Part shown: piece after piece, positions 9,747 through 18,668 of the stretch
How the letters are laid out: every line of letters starts with the position of its first letter
Numbering within the stretch: position 1 is the first letter of the stretch
Source: an uncultured Schlesneria sp.
Lineage (GTDB): Bacteria > Planctomycetota > Planctomycetia > Planctomycetales > Planctomycetaceae
Length of the DNA stretch: 64,000 bases
NCBI GenBank assembly: GCA_903904835.1
Contig: CAIVEI010000051.1
Coordinates: forward strand, 124,001 to 188,000
Direction: 5' to 3'
The notes under the pieces: generated by a model
What the model was told of the DNA's origin: nothing
What the model saw: the letters and a program-made list of their open reading frames with translations, nothing else
Databases searched by the model: none
Program-made: the position numbers and the translations under genes

Positions 9747-10097
9747 CACGTTCCAATGGAAATTGGCGATAGTGCAATCCGCAGCATGCATGGGCTTTAG
9801 CTCGTGCACCAAAGCGTTTTTTCTGGCGAAGCCGCACACGACAAAAACGGACAACTTTTCCCTAGGATTCTCAACCTTTTCTCGATTTCTCGACCCCACA
9901 AGGATTGGACTTCGTTCCCATCCCGTGCATGGATGGGTACTCTGAACTAATTCTCCTATCGATACTTAAGAGCTTTTCAGCCAATTGTGGGCTTACGTCA
10001 TCTCAGGAACACGCGACAATTGATTTGCACCTTGGTGTGAGTTCAACAGGACTCGATTCTTATCGATGGCCTCGTCCGAACGGAAAGAACAGCAACC
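9747..10097. other. Intergenic region upstream of the SulP gene
   Basis: 351 bases. It holds an imperfect hairpin of the 'TGGGCTT-AGC-CG' family at 9785-9810 that may end the DUF1294 transcript, followed by an AT-rich part likely to carry the SulP promoter. No coding signal seen. Confidence 0.4.
9785..9810. repeat. Intergenic hairpin, 'GGGCTTTAGC' type
   Basis: The sequence CATGGGCTTTAGCTCGTG can fold into a short hairpin with G-T pairs and is followed by a run of six T. A close relative occurs at 30117-30136 (ATGGGCTTCAGCCCGT). It probably acts as a terminator or is a member of a dispersed intergenic repeat family. Confidence 0.4.
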
Positions 10098-11717
10098 ATG
10101 TCGCACGCCAGTAAACCCATTCCCAAACCCGGCCTTTCTGGATTTGGCGAAAACTTTTCGGCCGATATCAAATCCGGGTTCCTGGTCTTCCTGATCGCGA
10201 TGCCACTTTGTCTGGGTATTGCCAAAGCAAGCGGATATCCACCGATCGCGGGAATTTTCACTGCCATTATCGGTGGTCTTTTCGTCCCCTGGTTCAGTAA
10301 TTCAGAACTCACGATCAAAGGTCCGGCAGCCGGCCTGATTGTCATCGTGCTGGGATGTGTCGATGGATTTGGGTTTACAGGTGGCGAAGATAAGGTTGCT
10401 GATTACCGTGCGTATCAGATGGCATTGGCAGTTGGTGTCGTTGCCGGGCTGGTTCAGATTGGTCTGGCAATCGTTCGATCGGGAATCCTCAGCGAATTTT
10501 TTCCCACGGCCGCTGTACATGGAATGCTCGCTTCAATTGGAATCATGATTGCCTCCAAGCAATTCCATGCCATGATCGGTAGTCCAACGAAAGAAAAAGA
10601 ACCTCTGAAGGTGATCGAAGCGATTCCAGAAGCGATCCAGCATCTGAAGCCGGAAATCGCCACGATTGGACTGACTTGTCTTGGTATCATGGTTATTTGG
10701 GCAGTAATTCCCGAAAAGATGGCGTGGCTCAAAAAAATTCCTGCTCAATTGATCGTTGTCGGCATGGGAATTCTGCTTGGGATTGTCTTCGCATCCAAAT
10801 TAGAACCAACCGCATTCGTCGATGTTCCCAATAACATTCGTGAGGGATTCGCATTCCCCAACTTTCCTGGTGCGTTCAGCCAGGACCATCTTTATCACGC
10901 GCTGCAGTATGTCGTCATGTTCTCGTTGATCGGCACACTGGAATCGCTGCTTAGCGCGAAGGCGGTTGACTTGCTCGACCCCTATCGCCGGAAGACCGAC
11001 TATAACCGCGACCTGCTCGGTATCGGCCTGGCCAACACGCTTACTTCGTGCGTCGGCGGACTTCCCATGATTTCCGAGATTGTCCGCAGCAAGGCGAACA
11101 TCGATAACGGTGCTCGCAGTCGTTTTGCCAACCTGTTTCACGGCTTGTTTCTGCTGCTGTTCGTTTCCATGCTTCCCGGCCTGATCAAGATGATTCCGAA
11201 TGCATCTCTGGCGGCGATGCTGGTCTTTACGGGATATCGACTGGCATCGCCGAACGAGTTCATTCACATGTACAAGGTCGGCCGCGAGCAATTGGCTATT
11301 TTCGTCGCTACGATCCTGGGTGTCCTGGCCACCGACCTCTTGATCGGTGTCGGCATCGGCATCGCCGTCAAAGCCGCGTTCCACATCTGGAACGGAGCAC
11401 CGATCGGATCGTTGTTCACTCCAAACATCGAAACCACCGAGCCCGACAGCACAACGACACTGGTTCGCGTCAAGAACTCAGCCGTCTTCAGCACATGGAT
11501 CGGACTTCGCAGAAAGCTTCTGGCGATCAACCCAAACCGATCTGTCGTCCTGGATCTGTCGGAGACACGTCTCGTCGACCACACCGTAATGGAAAAGCTG
11601 CACGAGCTTGAAATGGACTTTGAACAAAAGCACCGCAAGCTTCTCATTCGCGGCCTGGATTCGCACAAAGGACTGTCTGACCACCCGCATTCAGCCCAGC
11701 GAAAAACAGCGGGATAG
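10098..11717 (+). CDS. SulP family anion transporter with STAS domain
   Basis: 539 aa. The N-terminal 420 residues are hydrophobic with 10-12 membrane helices and SulP motifs (FLVFLIAMPLCLGIAKASGY, then ELTIKGPAAGLIVIVLG). Residues about 455-530 form a cytoplasmic STAS domain ending in the usual DxHP-RK style tail. SulP proteins move sulfate, bicarbonate or other anions, usually with Na+ or H+. The sequence does not fix the anion; no carbonic anhydrase gene is adjacent, so bicarbonate transport is only one option. Monocistronic. A run of nine G follows the stop at 11727-11735. Confidence 0.88.
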   Translation: MSHASKPIPKPGLSGFGENFSADIKSGFLVFLIAMPLCLGIAKASGYPPIAGIFTAIIGGLFVPWFSNSELTIKGPAAGLIVIVLGCVDGFGFTGGEDKVADYRAYQMALAVGVVAGLVQIGLAIVRSGILSEFFPTAAVHGMLASIGIMIASKQFHAMIGSPTKEKEPLKVIEAIPEAIQHLKPEIATIGLTCLGIMVIWAVIPEKMAWLKKIPAQLIVVGMGILLGIVFASKLEPTAFVDVPNNIREGFAFPNFPGAFSQDHLYHALQYVVMFSLIGTLESLLSAKAVDLLDPYRRKTDYNRDLLGIGLANTLTSCVGGLPMISEIVRSKANIDNGARSRFANLFHGLFLLLFVSMLPGLIKMIPNASLAAMLVFTGYRLASPNEFIHMYKVGREQLAIFVATILGVLATDLLIGVGIGIAVKAAFHIWNGAPIGSLFTPNIETTEPDSTTTLVRVKNSAVFSTWIGLRRKLLAINPNRSVVLDLSETRLVDHTVMEKLHELEMDFEQKHRKLLIRGLDSHKGLSDHPHSAQRKTAG

Positions 11718-11726
11718 GGCTATTAC

Positions 11727-11735
11727 GGGGGGGGG
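11727..11735 (+). repeat. Nine-G homopolymer tract
   Basis: G9 ten bases after the SulP stop codon. Such tracts are prone to slippage; here it is outside any gene so phase variation of a protein is unlikely. Confidence 0.9.
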
Positions 11736-11780
11736 AGATTCTCTCAAAATGAACTTCTGACACGTGGCGGTCAACGGCGA

Positions 11781-12089
11781 TCAAGGAACGCGGTCCGACC
11801 AACCGTAAGGCTTTTGATTTCCATGAGCCACGGCGAGGATCACGACCTCATTGGCAAGCAGTTCACACACAACCATGAACGGAAAACGTTTCAGAAACGT
11901 CCTTCCAATATCTCGATCGGACGGCAGTCGTTCGAGAAGCGGAAGGCGATCCGCTCGTTCAGCGATTCGCTTTCAAGCAATGTCGAATGTTGCGAGAAGC
12001 CGTAGTCCAACGCCGGATTTTCGGTCTTCGTACGAGACTGCCGCTTGATTTAGTTACTCTTCCGCATCGGGATGGATGCGAACAATCAT
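11781..12089 (-). pseudogene. Decayed ParE/RelE-family toxin gene, two in-frame stops
   Basis: Reading the minus strand from the ATG at 12089 gives a 102-residue ParE-like frame: MIVRIHPDAEE, stop, LNQAAVSYEDRKSGVGLR, ... IGRTFLKRFPFMV, ELLANEVVILAVAHGNQKP, ending at the TGA at 11781. The 'F-P-F-x-V-x-x-E...V-V-I-L-A-V-A-H-G' ending is the ParE signature. The frame is kept for its full length but is broken by TAA at 12054-12056 (codon 12) and TGA at 11973-11975 (codon 39). Each is one base from a sensible codon (GAA, for example), as expected of an inactivated toxin. Its ATG overlaps the antitoxin remnant's stop (ATGA). Confidence 0.75.
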
Positions 12090-12262
12090 TGTGAGTTCCG
12101 CGTTGCCAGACGCTGGCGAAGTCGGTCGACTGTCCCCGCAGCGTCGAGCGTCTGTACGCGACCATTACGACAGGCGTCTGACCGAGCGAGAATATCCTCG
12201 CTCCAAGCCGCGATAGTTTCTTATTCATCTTCGACCGCACCAAGGGTCGAAAAGCTCTGACA
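12086..12262 (-). pseudogene. Remnant of addiction-module antitoxin (PF09720/TIGR02574-like)
   Basis: Directly upstream of the dead toxin, the minus strand reads FSTLGAVEDE, stop (TAA at 12221-12223), ETIAAWSEDILARSDACRNG and RVQTLDAAGTVDRLRQRLAT, ending in TGA at 12086-12088. The A-W-x-E-D-I-x-x-R-x-x-x-x-x-x-G pattern matches the C-terminal half of the short antitoxins paired with ParE/RelE toxins. The N-terminal half cannot be recognised. With its in-frame stop this is a non-functional relic. Confidence 0.6.
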
Positions 12263-12304
12263 CCAAATTACGGGTGCGCGATGATGGCAGAATGGAAGAG
12301 AATA

Positions 12305-12327
12305 TCCCTCGCTTGCGCGTCGAGCTA
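12305..12327 (+). repeat. Short direct repeat, copy 1 (TCCCTCGCTTGCG type)
   Basis: TCCCTCGCTTGCGCGTCGAG is followed by CTA. Two close copies occur at 13738 and 13771 in the same orientation, on the other side of the dehydratase gene. Confidence 0.75.
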
Positions 12328-12342
12328 ATGAATCAAATGGCG

Positions 12343-13656
12343 TTAAAGCCTTGTGATCCGATAGCCGGGATGATCGGGGTTGAAAAGTTCGTCCAGTAAA
12401 CGGACGCCTAACCCTGCGCGAGTCGGTGGTGCGATGTGTCCCTTGACGACTGTCGGGGGTTCATCGATCAGCATTGGATAGATCGTTTTGATGTGGGCTC
12501 GGACAGTCTCCTGATAGGTGACGTTGGCGCAGGACATTGTCACATTCAGTCCGGCAAACAGGGTTAAGGGGCCGGTGCAGTCGTGCATGAGGACCGGGAC
12601 GTTAAACGCCTGAGCCAGTTCCGCTGCACGGCGGGTTTCACTAATTCCACCGACCCATGTGGGGTCGATCATCGCGTAATCGGCAGCGCGCCGTTGAAGC
12701 ACCTGGCGGTATTCTTCGCGGCTGACCAGCATTTCGCTGACGGCAATTGGAACGCCTGCCCGGTCTCGAAAATCAGCGATCGTGTCGACACTGTCGGGTC
12801 GAATCACGTCTTCCAGCCAGAGGGGTTTCAGTTCTCTCATCGCTTCTGCAATGCGAAGTGCTGCGGGAAGCGTGAAAAAGCCGTGACCGTCGAGCATCAC
12901 TTCCATCTTGAGGCCAACTCGTTCGCGTATCGCCCGGAAGGGCTGCAAGCCCTCTTCCAGATCGGCCCAACTGACTCGATGACCACCGCTTTGCTTGTAA
13001 ATGCGGTCGAGTGACCACAGTTTCATCGCGGAATAGCCTTCGGCCAATAGTTCCTCGGCCAGGTCCCCCGGATTGTGCACACTGTTGTAATTATCTTCCA
13101 AAGGACCAGGTCGGCCTAAGTCACCGTGGCCGGGCCAGCCTGACGATGGCGGGTCCTGATTGCCGTCTGAGTAGGGACGTCGTCCATAACTGGGGCCTCC
13201 ACAACTGTTGTAAACCGGAATGGAGTCCCTGACCGCACCACCGAGCAGTTTCCAGACGGGCTGCTGAGTTAACTGGCCAAGGATATCCCACAAGGCCAGG
13301 TCGATCGCACTGATCGCTCGCAATTCGCAACCACGAACGCCAAACGCTGTTCCTCGTTCGTACAGAAACCGCCAATGGCTTTCGATCGCCGTGGCGTCGG
13401 CGCCGAGCAACCTGCGTGACATCCAGTCGTGTAATGTCGCGGCAACAGCTTGCGGAACGTAATAGGTTTCGCCGTGTCCGATAACCGGTTCGCCACCTGC
13501 GGTCCCCGCATCCGTATGCAGACGCAGCAGCAATAATCCCCCCATGATATCGTGGGGAATCAGGGTCTCGATCGCCGTGATTCGCGGTCCGTTTCGGAAC
13601 GCATGCTCTTGAGTGGGGCTCGACGCTCGGAACAGATGGTCTTCGTTCTTTCGCAT
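12343..13656 (-). CDS. Enolase-superfamily (mandelate racemase group) sugar-acid dehydratase
   Basis: 437 aa with the capping and (beta/alpha)7-beta barrel domains of the mandelate racemase/muconate lactonizing group. The three Mg2+ ligands are D256 (MLDGHGF), E282 (LWLEDV) and E308 (AVSEML), each 26 residues apart as expected. H358 (VLMHDCTGP) is the probable acid/base residue. These features suit a dehydratase of sugar acids or a racemase; the substrate cannot be read. A G/P/Y-rich insertion (about residues 155-195) in the lid region is unusual. The gene is flanked by short direct repeats, so it may have moved as a unit or merely lie between repeat-prone spacers. Confidence 0.8.
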   Translation of the reverse strand: MRKNEDHLFRASSPTQEHAFRNGPRITAIETLIPHDIMGGLLLLRLHTDAGTAGGEPVIGHGETYYVPQAVAATLHDWMSRRLLGADATAIESHWRFLYERGTAFGVRGCELRAISAIDLALWDILGQLTQQPVWKLLGGAVRDSIPVYNSCGGPSYGRRPYSDGNQDPPSSGWPGHGDLGRPGPLEDNYNSVHNPGDLAEELLAEGYSAMKLWSLDRIYKQSGGHRVSWADLEEGLQPFRAIRERVGLKMEVMLDGHGFFTLPAALRIAEAMRELKPLWLEDVIRPDSVDTIADFRDRAGVPIAVSEMLVSREEYRQVLQRRAADYAMIDPTWVGGISETRRAAELAQAFNVPVLMHDCTGPLTLFAGLNVTMSCANVTYQETVRAHIKTIYPMLIDEPPTVVKGHIAPPTRAGLGVRLLDELFNPDHPGYRITRL

Positions 13657-13737
13657 TTTTTACTTATTACCCAAGGGGATACAATTGATTGTGTCGGAAA
13701 GCCAATCTGGCCTTGCTCGCCTCAAAGGGAATTCAGA

Positions 13738-13793
13738 TCCCTCGCTTGCACTTCGGGCTGGCGTTGAGGGTCCCTCGCTTGCGTGTCGGGCTA
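13738..13793 (+). repeat. Short direct repeats, copies 2 and 3 (TCCCTCGCTTGCG type)
   Basis: Two copies lie 33 bases apart: 13738-13759 (TCCCTCGCTTGCACTTCGGG then CT) and 13771-13793 (TCCCTCGCTTGCGTGTCGGG then CTA). They match copy 1 at 12305 in 17-20 of 22 positions. They fill the spacer between the dehydratase and Rieske genes. Confidence 0.8.
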
Positions 13794-13827
13794 AGGTTGC
13801 GGGGTGCTTCTTGCGAATTTGTTGAGC

Positions 13828-14166
13828 TCACGACTTTGGTTTTGGAACTTCGACCTGAATTTCGTCATCCATAATACGGACGGCATACGATTCGGTTCGC
13901 ACTTTTGATTTGGGGTTGTCCATCCAGATCCCGTCTTTGACGCAGAACTTCCATGCATGCCAGGGACAGATCACATCGCAACCTTCGAGATAACCCGAAG
14001 CGAGCGACGCACCCATGTGTGGGCACGAATCATTAATGGCGAAGTATTGACCATCACGTCGGAAGACGGCGACCAATGTCCCATTCAACGGAAACGCGCG
14101 TCCTTCACCTTCGGGGATAGAGTCGGTTTTGCATACGGCCTGAAATTCAATGCTGTCGTCAGTCAT
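13828..14166 (-). CDS. Rieske [2Fe-2S] ferredoxin-like protein
   Basis: 112 aa, a single small Rieske domain. Cluster ligands are C48-P-H50 and C67-P-W-H70, spaced as in NirD and dioxygenase ferredoxins. No signal peptide, so a soluble electron carrier or a NirD-like subunit. Its ATG lies 9 bases after the ABC permease stop, so it is probably the third gene of the ATPase-permease-Rieske run, although a functional link to the exporter is not obvious. The redox partner is unknown. Confidence 0.88.
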   Translation of the reverse strand: MTDDSIEFQAVCKTDSIPEGEGRAFPLNGTLVAVFRRDGQYFAINDSCPHMGASLASGYLEGCDVICPWHAWKFCVKDGIWMDNPKSKVRTESYAVRIMDDEIQVEVPKPKS

Positions 14167-14175
14167 CGTCCACTT

Positions 14176-15831
14176 TCACTGAACTATTGTCGTGCTCGGA
14201 TCAAAACGGTCGTAGGCGATCATCAACAACGGCACAAGTGCTCCGCACTCGATCACCAGTACAAAGCCAGCACAGGCGACCGCCACGACGGGTGACTGAA
14301 GTGCCAGCGCTCCCGGTAATGCCGCCATGATGACGAAGAACGCAGCAGCACCCAGCATCAGCATCTTGAGGGTCATGAAGATCATTTGCTTTCCCGAGTT
14401 CTGAAAGTCGCCAGGTGCACCCTTGGCCATTCGAGTGGGATAAATATAGAAGACCAGCTTGTCGATTCCGAAAAGCAATAGATTCAGGGGTAATGTCAGT
14501 AAAGCCCCGCAAAGCAACCAAGGGGCAATCCTTGTAAAGCAACAGGCTAAGACAACGATAAATAATGATTGGATAACTGAAAGCAGGATTGGAAAACCAA
14601 TCATGTCTCCGATGACGACTGAAATGGGGCGGATGGGGAGTGATTTCAGATACCCAACCCGTTCGATTTCGTTTTGCAAAGTCAAACAGATGAGGAAGCT
14701 CATGTAGGCCATTGCCCCCATGCCGACGAAGGGGGCGACAACGGTGCGAGCAGAATCTGGCCCCGAGCGTGCAATCATGAAAACTAACCCCGCAGCGAAT
14801 GCGACGGCCCCCACAAGCACCCACAAAAGTCTGGTTGAGGACCGAAAGGTCGTTGTCATCCGTTGCCACAACACTGGACCGATCCCACCCCAGTAGGGAA
14901 GTTGAGCAATTTTTCGTTGTGCGATCGAGGAATCTCGCTTTGATTCAAACGCCTGCCAGGCTCCCTTTGACTGGATCATCTTAAGTCGCTCCGTCATTTT
15001 TTCGCTGATCGCCAAAGCCGCTTCTAACGACAAGGCATCCAGCCGAAATGCCAGTAACAGCAAAGCCAGATCCACAGAGAACAGGATGGCGGCGTAAGGA
15101 AAAAAGGTTTGCCAATCGGGGGCGGTGAGCGCGCGAACAAAAACATGGAACGGGGCGAGCATCAGTTTCCCGGCTGTCGATTGCTGAAAGAATTTCAGAT
15201 AGGCGTCAAAATCATTGCCATTGACCGACTGCATGGTTTGGGCGACTGCCACGAAAACGAGAATGGTGAAGATCAGACCGAGTAATCGTCGGATCACGAG
15301 ACTGAGTTTTTCTTCCAGAATCTGCCTTAAGAACGACACGTTCATGGTGAGCAACTGCAAGAACGACAGCGTCATGACGACTGCCAGCCAGCGTGGGATT
15401 GCCATGGCAAATTGGGGGCTCATAAAGACGCCGAAAAACAGTGAAATCCCCGCGATACCGAGCAGGCTTTTCAAAAGCAAATAGGCCAGAAGCTGCTTGC
15501 GTGTAATCGGCGCCGGAAACAGAAATGCCGCTTCGCTCGCAGTGAAATAGACCGTCGCCTCACCCGTGGAAAACACCAGTGTATAGAACGTGAAAGCAAA
15601 CAGTCCCAGAGGCAGGAAGTCGTTTTGCATTTTGATGAGGGCATCAGAGACCTGCGGAGACTGAGACCCAATTCGACTGGCGATGTAAAGAGATCCCAAT
15701 CCATAGAGGGCCATCACCACGATAAATCCGACGAAAAAAAGCCCTCGCCACGTCCTCAGGCTGCGGCCCAACTGGCGAAAACCACCTCGCCACTGGAGTC
15801 GTATCAGCTTCCACAACGCGGGATGAAACAT
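14176..15831 (-). CDS. ABC exporter permease
   Basis: 551 aa, highly hydrophobic, with about 10-12 membrane helices in two groups separated by a cytoplasmic stretch (about residues 270-320: EKMTERLKMIQSKGAWQAFE). The style matches putative ABC exporter permeases of the ABC-2 group. It begins 30 bases after the stop of the ATPase gene at 15862-16689 and must form the membrane part of that transporter. Substrate unknown. Confidence 0.8.
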   Translation of the reverse strand: MFHPALWKLIRLQWRGGFRQLGRSLRTWRGLFFVGFIVVMALYGLGSLYIASRIGSQSPQVSDALIKMQNDFLPLGLFAFTFYTLVFSTGEATVYFTASEAAFLFPAPITRKQLLAYLLLKSLLGIAGISLFFGVFMSPQFAMAIPRWLAVVMTLSFLQLLTMNVSFLRQILEEKLSLVIRRLLGLIFTILVFVAVAQTMQSVNGNDFDAYLKFFQQSTAGKLMLAPFHVFVRALTAPDWQTFFPYAAILFSVDLALLLLAFRLDALSLEAALAISEKMTERLKMIQSKGAWQAFESKRDSSIAQRKIAQLPYWGGIGPVLWQRMTTTFRSSTRLLWVLVGAVAFAAGLVFMIARSGPDSARTVVAPFVGMGAMAYMSFLICLTLQNEIERVGYLKSLPIRPISVVIGDMIGFPILLSVIQSLFIVVLACCFTRIAPWLLCGALLTLPLNLLLFGIDKLVFYIYPTRMAKGAPGDFQNSGKQMIFMTLKMLMLGAAAFFVIMAALPGALALQSPVVAVACAGFVLVIECGALVPLLMIAYDRFDPSTTIVQ

Positions 15832-15861
15832 GGATTTAAGCCTGGTAGAAAGGGGCCGACT

Positions 15862-16689
15862 TTATTCTTTCGTAGCGTCTGACACGACCTCGGTACCGGG
15901 TTCGGTAAACTGGAAAAAAATGTCTTCCAGCGAGGTATCTGTTCCGGCCGTTTCCATTCGACTTTTGGCTTCGGCGATTGTTCCCTGAAACAGGCATTCG
16001 CCTCGATGCAGGATCAGCAGATGGCTGCAAAGATCATCGATCAGGTCAAGCAGGTGCGAACTGACCATGACAGCCGCTCCCGCAGCAGCCCGTTCGCGAA
16101 TTGAGGATTTTAATGTTCGAATCCCACGTGGATCGAGTCCGGTCAGCGGTTCGTCGAAGATGATGGCGACTGGATTGTGGAGGTAGGCACAGCAGATCGC
16201 GACCTTTTGACGCATCCCTCGCGACAGTTCCTGAGCGATCGTGTTTCGCTTTTCGGTCAATTCAAATTTTTCCAATAACCGTTCTGCTTCGTCCGAGAAA
16301 TTGGTCATCCGATACACCGAAGCGGTGAATTCAAGGTGTTCCCAAACAGTCAGGACGTCGAAGAGTTGAGGCTCATCGGGAATAAACGCCAATCGGCTTT
16401 TGGCGGCGATCGGATCATCGACGATGTCGAAGCCTTCAACGGACAGTCTCCCTTGAGATGGAGGGATAATCCCGGCCAGTGCCCGCATCGTCGTGGTTTT
16501 TCCGGCACCATTGGGTCCGACCACACCGAGCACGGAACCAGCAGCCACATCAAAAGTTAATCCGCGAACAGCCACCGTGTTACGGTATGATTTTTCATAA
16601 CCTTCGACGCGAATCATGGGTGGCTCATCACTCGTTGGGAATCGGAAAGTTTCAATCGAGGCCTTCTCGACAGGCTTTGGCTGGGCCAT
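15862..16689 (-). CDS. ABC transporter ATP-binding protein
   Basis: 275 aa. Walker A is GPNGAGKTT (58-66), the signature is ELSRGMRQKVA, Walker B is VAIIFDEPLTGLD, and the H-loop is VMVSSHLLD. An extra N-terminal segment of about 25 residues precedes the domain. This is the motor of an ABC-2 type exporter with the downstream permease. Promoter probably lies between 16690 and the divergent carA. Confidence 0.92.
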   Translation of the reverse strand: MAQPKPVEKASIETFRFPTSDEPPMIRVEGYEKSYRNTVAVRGLTFDVAAGSVLGVVGPNGAGKTTTMRALAGIIPPSQGRLSVEGFDIVDDPIAAKSRLAFIPDEPQLFDVLTVWEHLEFTASVYRMTNFSDEAERLLEKFELTEKRNTIAQELSRGMRQKVAICCAYLHNPVAIIFDEPLTGLDPRGIRTLKSSIRERAAAGAAVMVSSHLLDLIDDLCSHLLILHRGECLFQGTIAEAKSRMETAGTDTSLEDIFFQFTEPGTEVVSDATKE

Positions 16690-16865
16690 TTTGATTGTAT
16701 GCGGTCAACTACGGATTTACATTCCACAGACAAAAACGCTTTTGTGAAAGTCTGTTCGGGGATGAACACGAAATCTCGACAGCCCAAACGGGCGAGCACT
16801 TCATTTTCGTCTTTCTGTGTGTTACAAGAATGTGCTCAAAAAATGAACTTTGGACACGGAAAATC

Positions 16866-17993
16866 ATGAGTCTGCTCGCATCTGCAAAACTTGCTCTCGC
16901 TGATGGTACGGTCTACGCAGGGACAGCATTTGGTGCGACTGGCGAGGTTTTCGGTGAGGTTTGCTTCAATACGAGCATGACCGGGTATCAGGAAATTCTG
17001 ACCGATCCTTCGTACTGCGGCCAGATCGTCGCAATGACCTACCCCTTAATCGGAAATTACGGTGTCAACACCGAAGACACTGAAAGTCGGGGTCTGTTTC
17101 TTCGTGGCTTTGTCGTTCGCGAGTTGTGTCGACAGCCAAGCAATTTCCGCTCCAACGACACGCTTGACGCGTACCTGCGTAAAAACAACGTGATCGGAAT
17201 CGAGGGGATTGACACACGATCGCTTGTTCGTCACCTCAGGATTCGTGGCGCGATGACAGGAGTCCTTTCGACGACCGATCTGGACGATGCTTCACTCGTG
17301 AGAAAAGCCGAGCAGAGCCCAGCACTGGTGGGGCAGGATCTGGTGCAGGAAGTCATGCCGAAAGCCTCTTTCGAATGGGCCGAAGGACTTTCCGAACTCG
17401 GCAGCAGTGGAACAATCTTGACCGCGCCGACAGGTGGCGAACGGCATGTGGTCGCGATCGATTACGGAATGAAGTGGAACATCCTCAGGCACCTGAAGTC
17501 GATGGGTTGTCAGGTCACTGTTGTTCCCGGCACTTCGACCGCCGAGCAGATTATGGCCTTAAGGCCCGACGGCGTATTTCTTTCGAATGGACCAGGCGAT
17601 CCGCGTCCTCTGGCGTATGCCATTGACACGATCCGAAATCTGCTGGGCAAAGTCCCCGTGTTTGGAATTTGCCTTGGTCATCAATTGCTGGGACTGGCGT
17701 GCGGTGCCGAGATCTACAAATTAAAGTTTGGTCATCGAGGGGCGAACCAACCGGTCCTGAACAAAGAAAGTGGCCGCGTCGAAATCACGTCACAGAATCA
17801 CGGTTTTGCAATTTCTGGTGATTCACTGCCGAAGACTCTGGAAGTGACGCACGTGAATTTGAATGATCAAACGATCGAAGGGCTTCGTCACAGGGATTTT
17901 CCCGCGTTCTGTGTGCAGTATCATCCGGAAGCGTCTTCCGGGCCGCACGATAGCAGTTATCTGTTTCAAGCGTTTAATCAACTGATGAGTTAG
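16866..17993 (+). CDS. carA: Carbamoyl-phosphate synthase small (glutaminase) subunit
   Basis: 375 aa, the normal CarA length. It releases ammonia from glutamine for the large subunit CarB in arginine and pyrimidine synthesis. The N-terminal CPSase domain is followed by a class I glutamine amidotransferase with nucleophile C269 (VFGICLGHQLLG) and His-Glu in QYHPEA. I chose the ATG at 16866 because it gives the family's usual start (LASAKLALADGTVYAGTAFG); the frame is open upstream to 16695. The gene is followed 14 bases later by ndk; carB is not in the window, as is usual where carA and carB are unlinked. Confidence 0.96.
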   Translation: MSLLASAKLALADGTVYAGTAFGATGEVFGEVCFNTSMTGYQEILTDPSYCGQIVAMTYPLIGNYGVNTEDTESRGLFLRGFVVRELCRQPSNFRSNDTLDAYLRKNNVIGIEGIDTRSLVRHLRIRGAMTGVLSTTDLDDASLVRKAEQSPALVGQDLVQEVMPKASFEWAEGLSELGSSGTILTAPTGGERHVVAIDYGMKWNILRHLKSMGCQVTVVPGTSTAEQIMALRPDGVFLSNGPGDPRPLAYAIDTIRNLLGKVPVFGICLGHQLLGLACGAEIYKLKFGHRGANQPVLNKESGRVEITSQNHGFAISGDSLPKTLEVTHVNLNDQTIEGLRHRDFPAFCVQYHPEASSGPHDSSYLFQAFNQLMS

Positions 17994-18007
17994 AGAAGGA
18001 ATTGTCG

Positions 18008-18475
18008 ATGGCGGTCGAACGTAGTTTTGTTTTGCTGAAACCAGATGCCGTGGCTCGTCGGCTGGTCGGAGAAATTCTTGGTCGGTTCGAGTCGAAGGGC
18101 TTAAAAATCGTTGGAATGAAGATGTTGAAGGTGACTGCGGAGCTCTCCAAGCAGCACTATGCCGAACATGTTCACAAACCATTTTATCCGATGCTTGAAG
18201 AGTTCATTAATTCCGGCCCGGTTGTGGCACTCGCTGTTGAAGGCCCACAGGCAATTTCCGTCATTCGATCGATGCTCGGTTCGACTAACGGACGTGAAGC
18301 ACCTTTGGGCACGATCCGTGGCGACTTTGGTCTTAGTCGCCAGATGAATCTGGTGCATGGCAGCGACGGCCCGGACGCGGCCGCGCGCGAACTGGGAATT
18401 TATTTCAAGCCGGAAGAATTGATCGGCTATTCCTCGTCGCTCGACCCTTGGACCTGTGCCGGCGACGAAAAGTAA
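18008..18475 (+). CDS. ndk: Nucleoside diphosphate kinase
   Basis: 155 aa. Transfers the gamma phosphate of ATP to NDPs through a phosphohistidine. The active-site His is H117 in NLVHGSDG, and the start ERSFVLLKPDAVARRLVGEI is the family hallmark. A GAGAAGGA lies about 8 bases before the ATG at 18008, which is preferred to the TTG at 18002. It lies 14 bases after carA, so the two nucleotide genes are likely co-transcribed. A hairpin follows at 18507. Confidence 0.97.
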   Translation: MAVERSFVLLKPDAVARRLVGEILGRFESKGLKIVGMKMLKVTAELSKQHYAEHVHKPFYPMLEEFINSGPVVALAVEGPQAISVIRSMLGSTNGREAPLGTIRGDFGLSRQMNLVHGSDGPDAAARELGIYFKPEELIGYSSSLDPWTCAGDEK

Positions 18476-18506
18476 TAACCTGCAACATGCGGAGTTGTTG
18501 ATGTAG

Positions 18507-18531
18507 GGTGGGTCGATCTTCGAGGCCCACC
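18507..18531. terminator. Hairpin between ndk and moxR, 'GGTGGG-CTTCGA-CCCACC' family
   Basis: GGTGGG and CCCACC arms enclose TCGATCTTCGAGG, followed by a T-rich run on the plus strand. It lies between convergent genes and can stop both. A near relative lies at 29715-29741, so this is also a dispersed repeat. Confidence 0.65.
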
Positions 18532-18576
18532 TTCTTCTTTTGGCAATTTGAGTTTTTACAATTTACAGTCGATTTA

Positions 18577-18660
18577 CGGGGAGAGCGAAGCTCCTCCTGA
18601 GCTACAAAGTCGATGCGTGTACCTGCTTCGCGGCTCGGCGGAAGCCGCGCACTCCCGATG
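18577..18660. repeat. Compound intergenic repeat with perfect 7-bp hairpin
   Basis: The stretch contains GGGGAGAGCGAAGCTCCTCC and then CGCGGCTCGGCGGAAGCCGC followed by G, whose CGCGGCT/AGCCGCG arms (18629-18649) pair perfectly. Sequences of this 'GAGCGAAGCTCC...GGCTCGGCGG' style are typical dispersed intergenic repeats in Planctomycetes. It separates ndk from the moxR 3' end. Confidence 0.55.
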
Positions 18661-18668
18661 GAATACAA

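Noticed and set aside
11727-11735. G9 tract as a phase-variation switch
   Set aside because: It lies after the SulP stop codon and outside the toxin-antitoxin relic, so slippage would not alter a protein.
16110-16132. GTTCGAATCCCAC resembling a tRNA T-arm
   Set aside because: It lies inside the ABC ATPase gene and no acceptor or anticodon stem is present around it.
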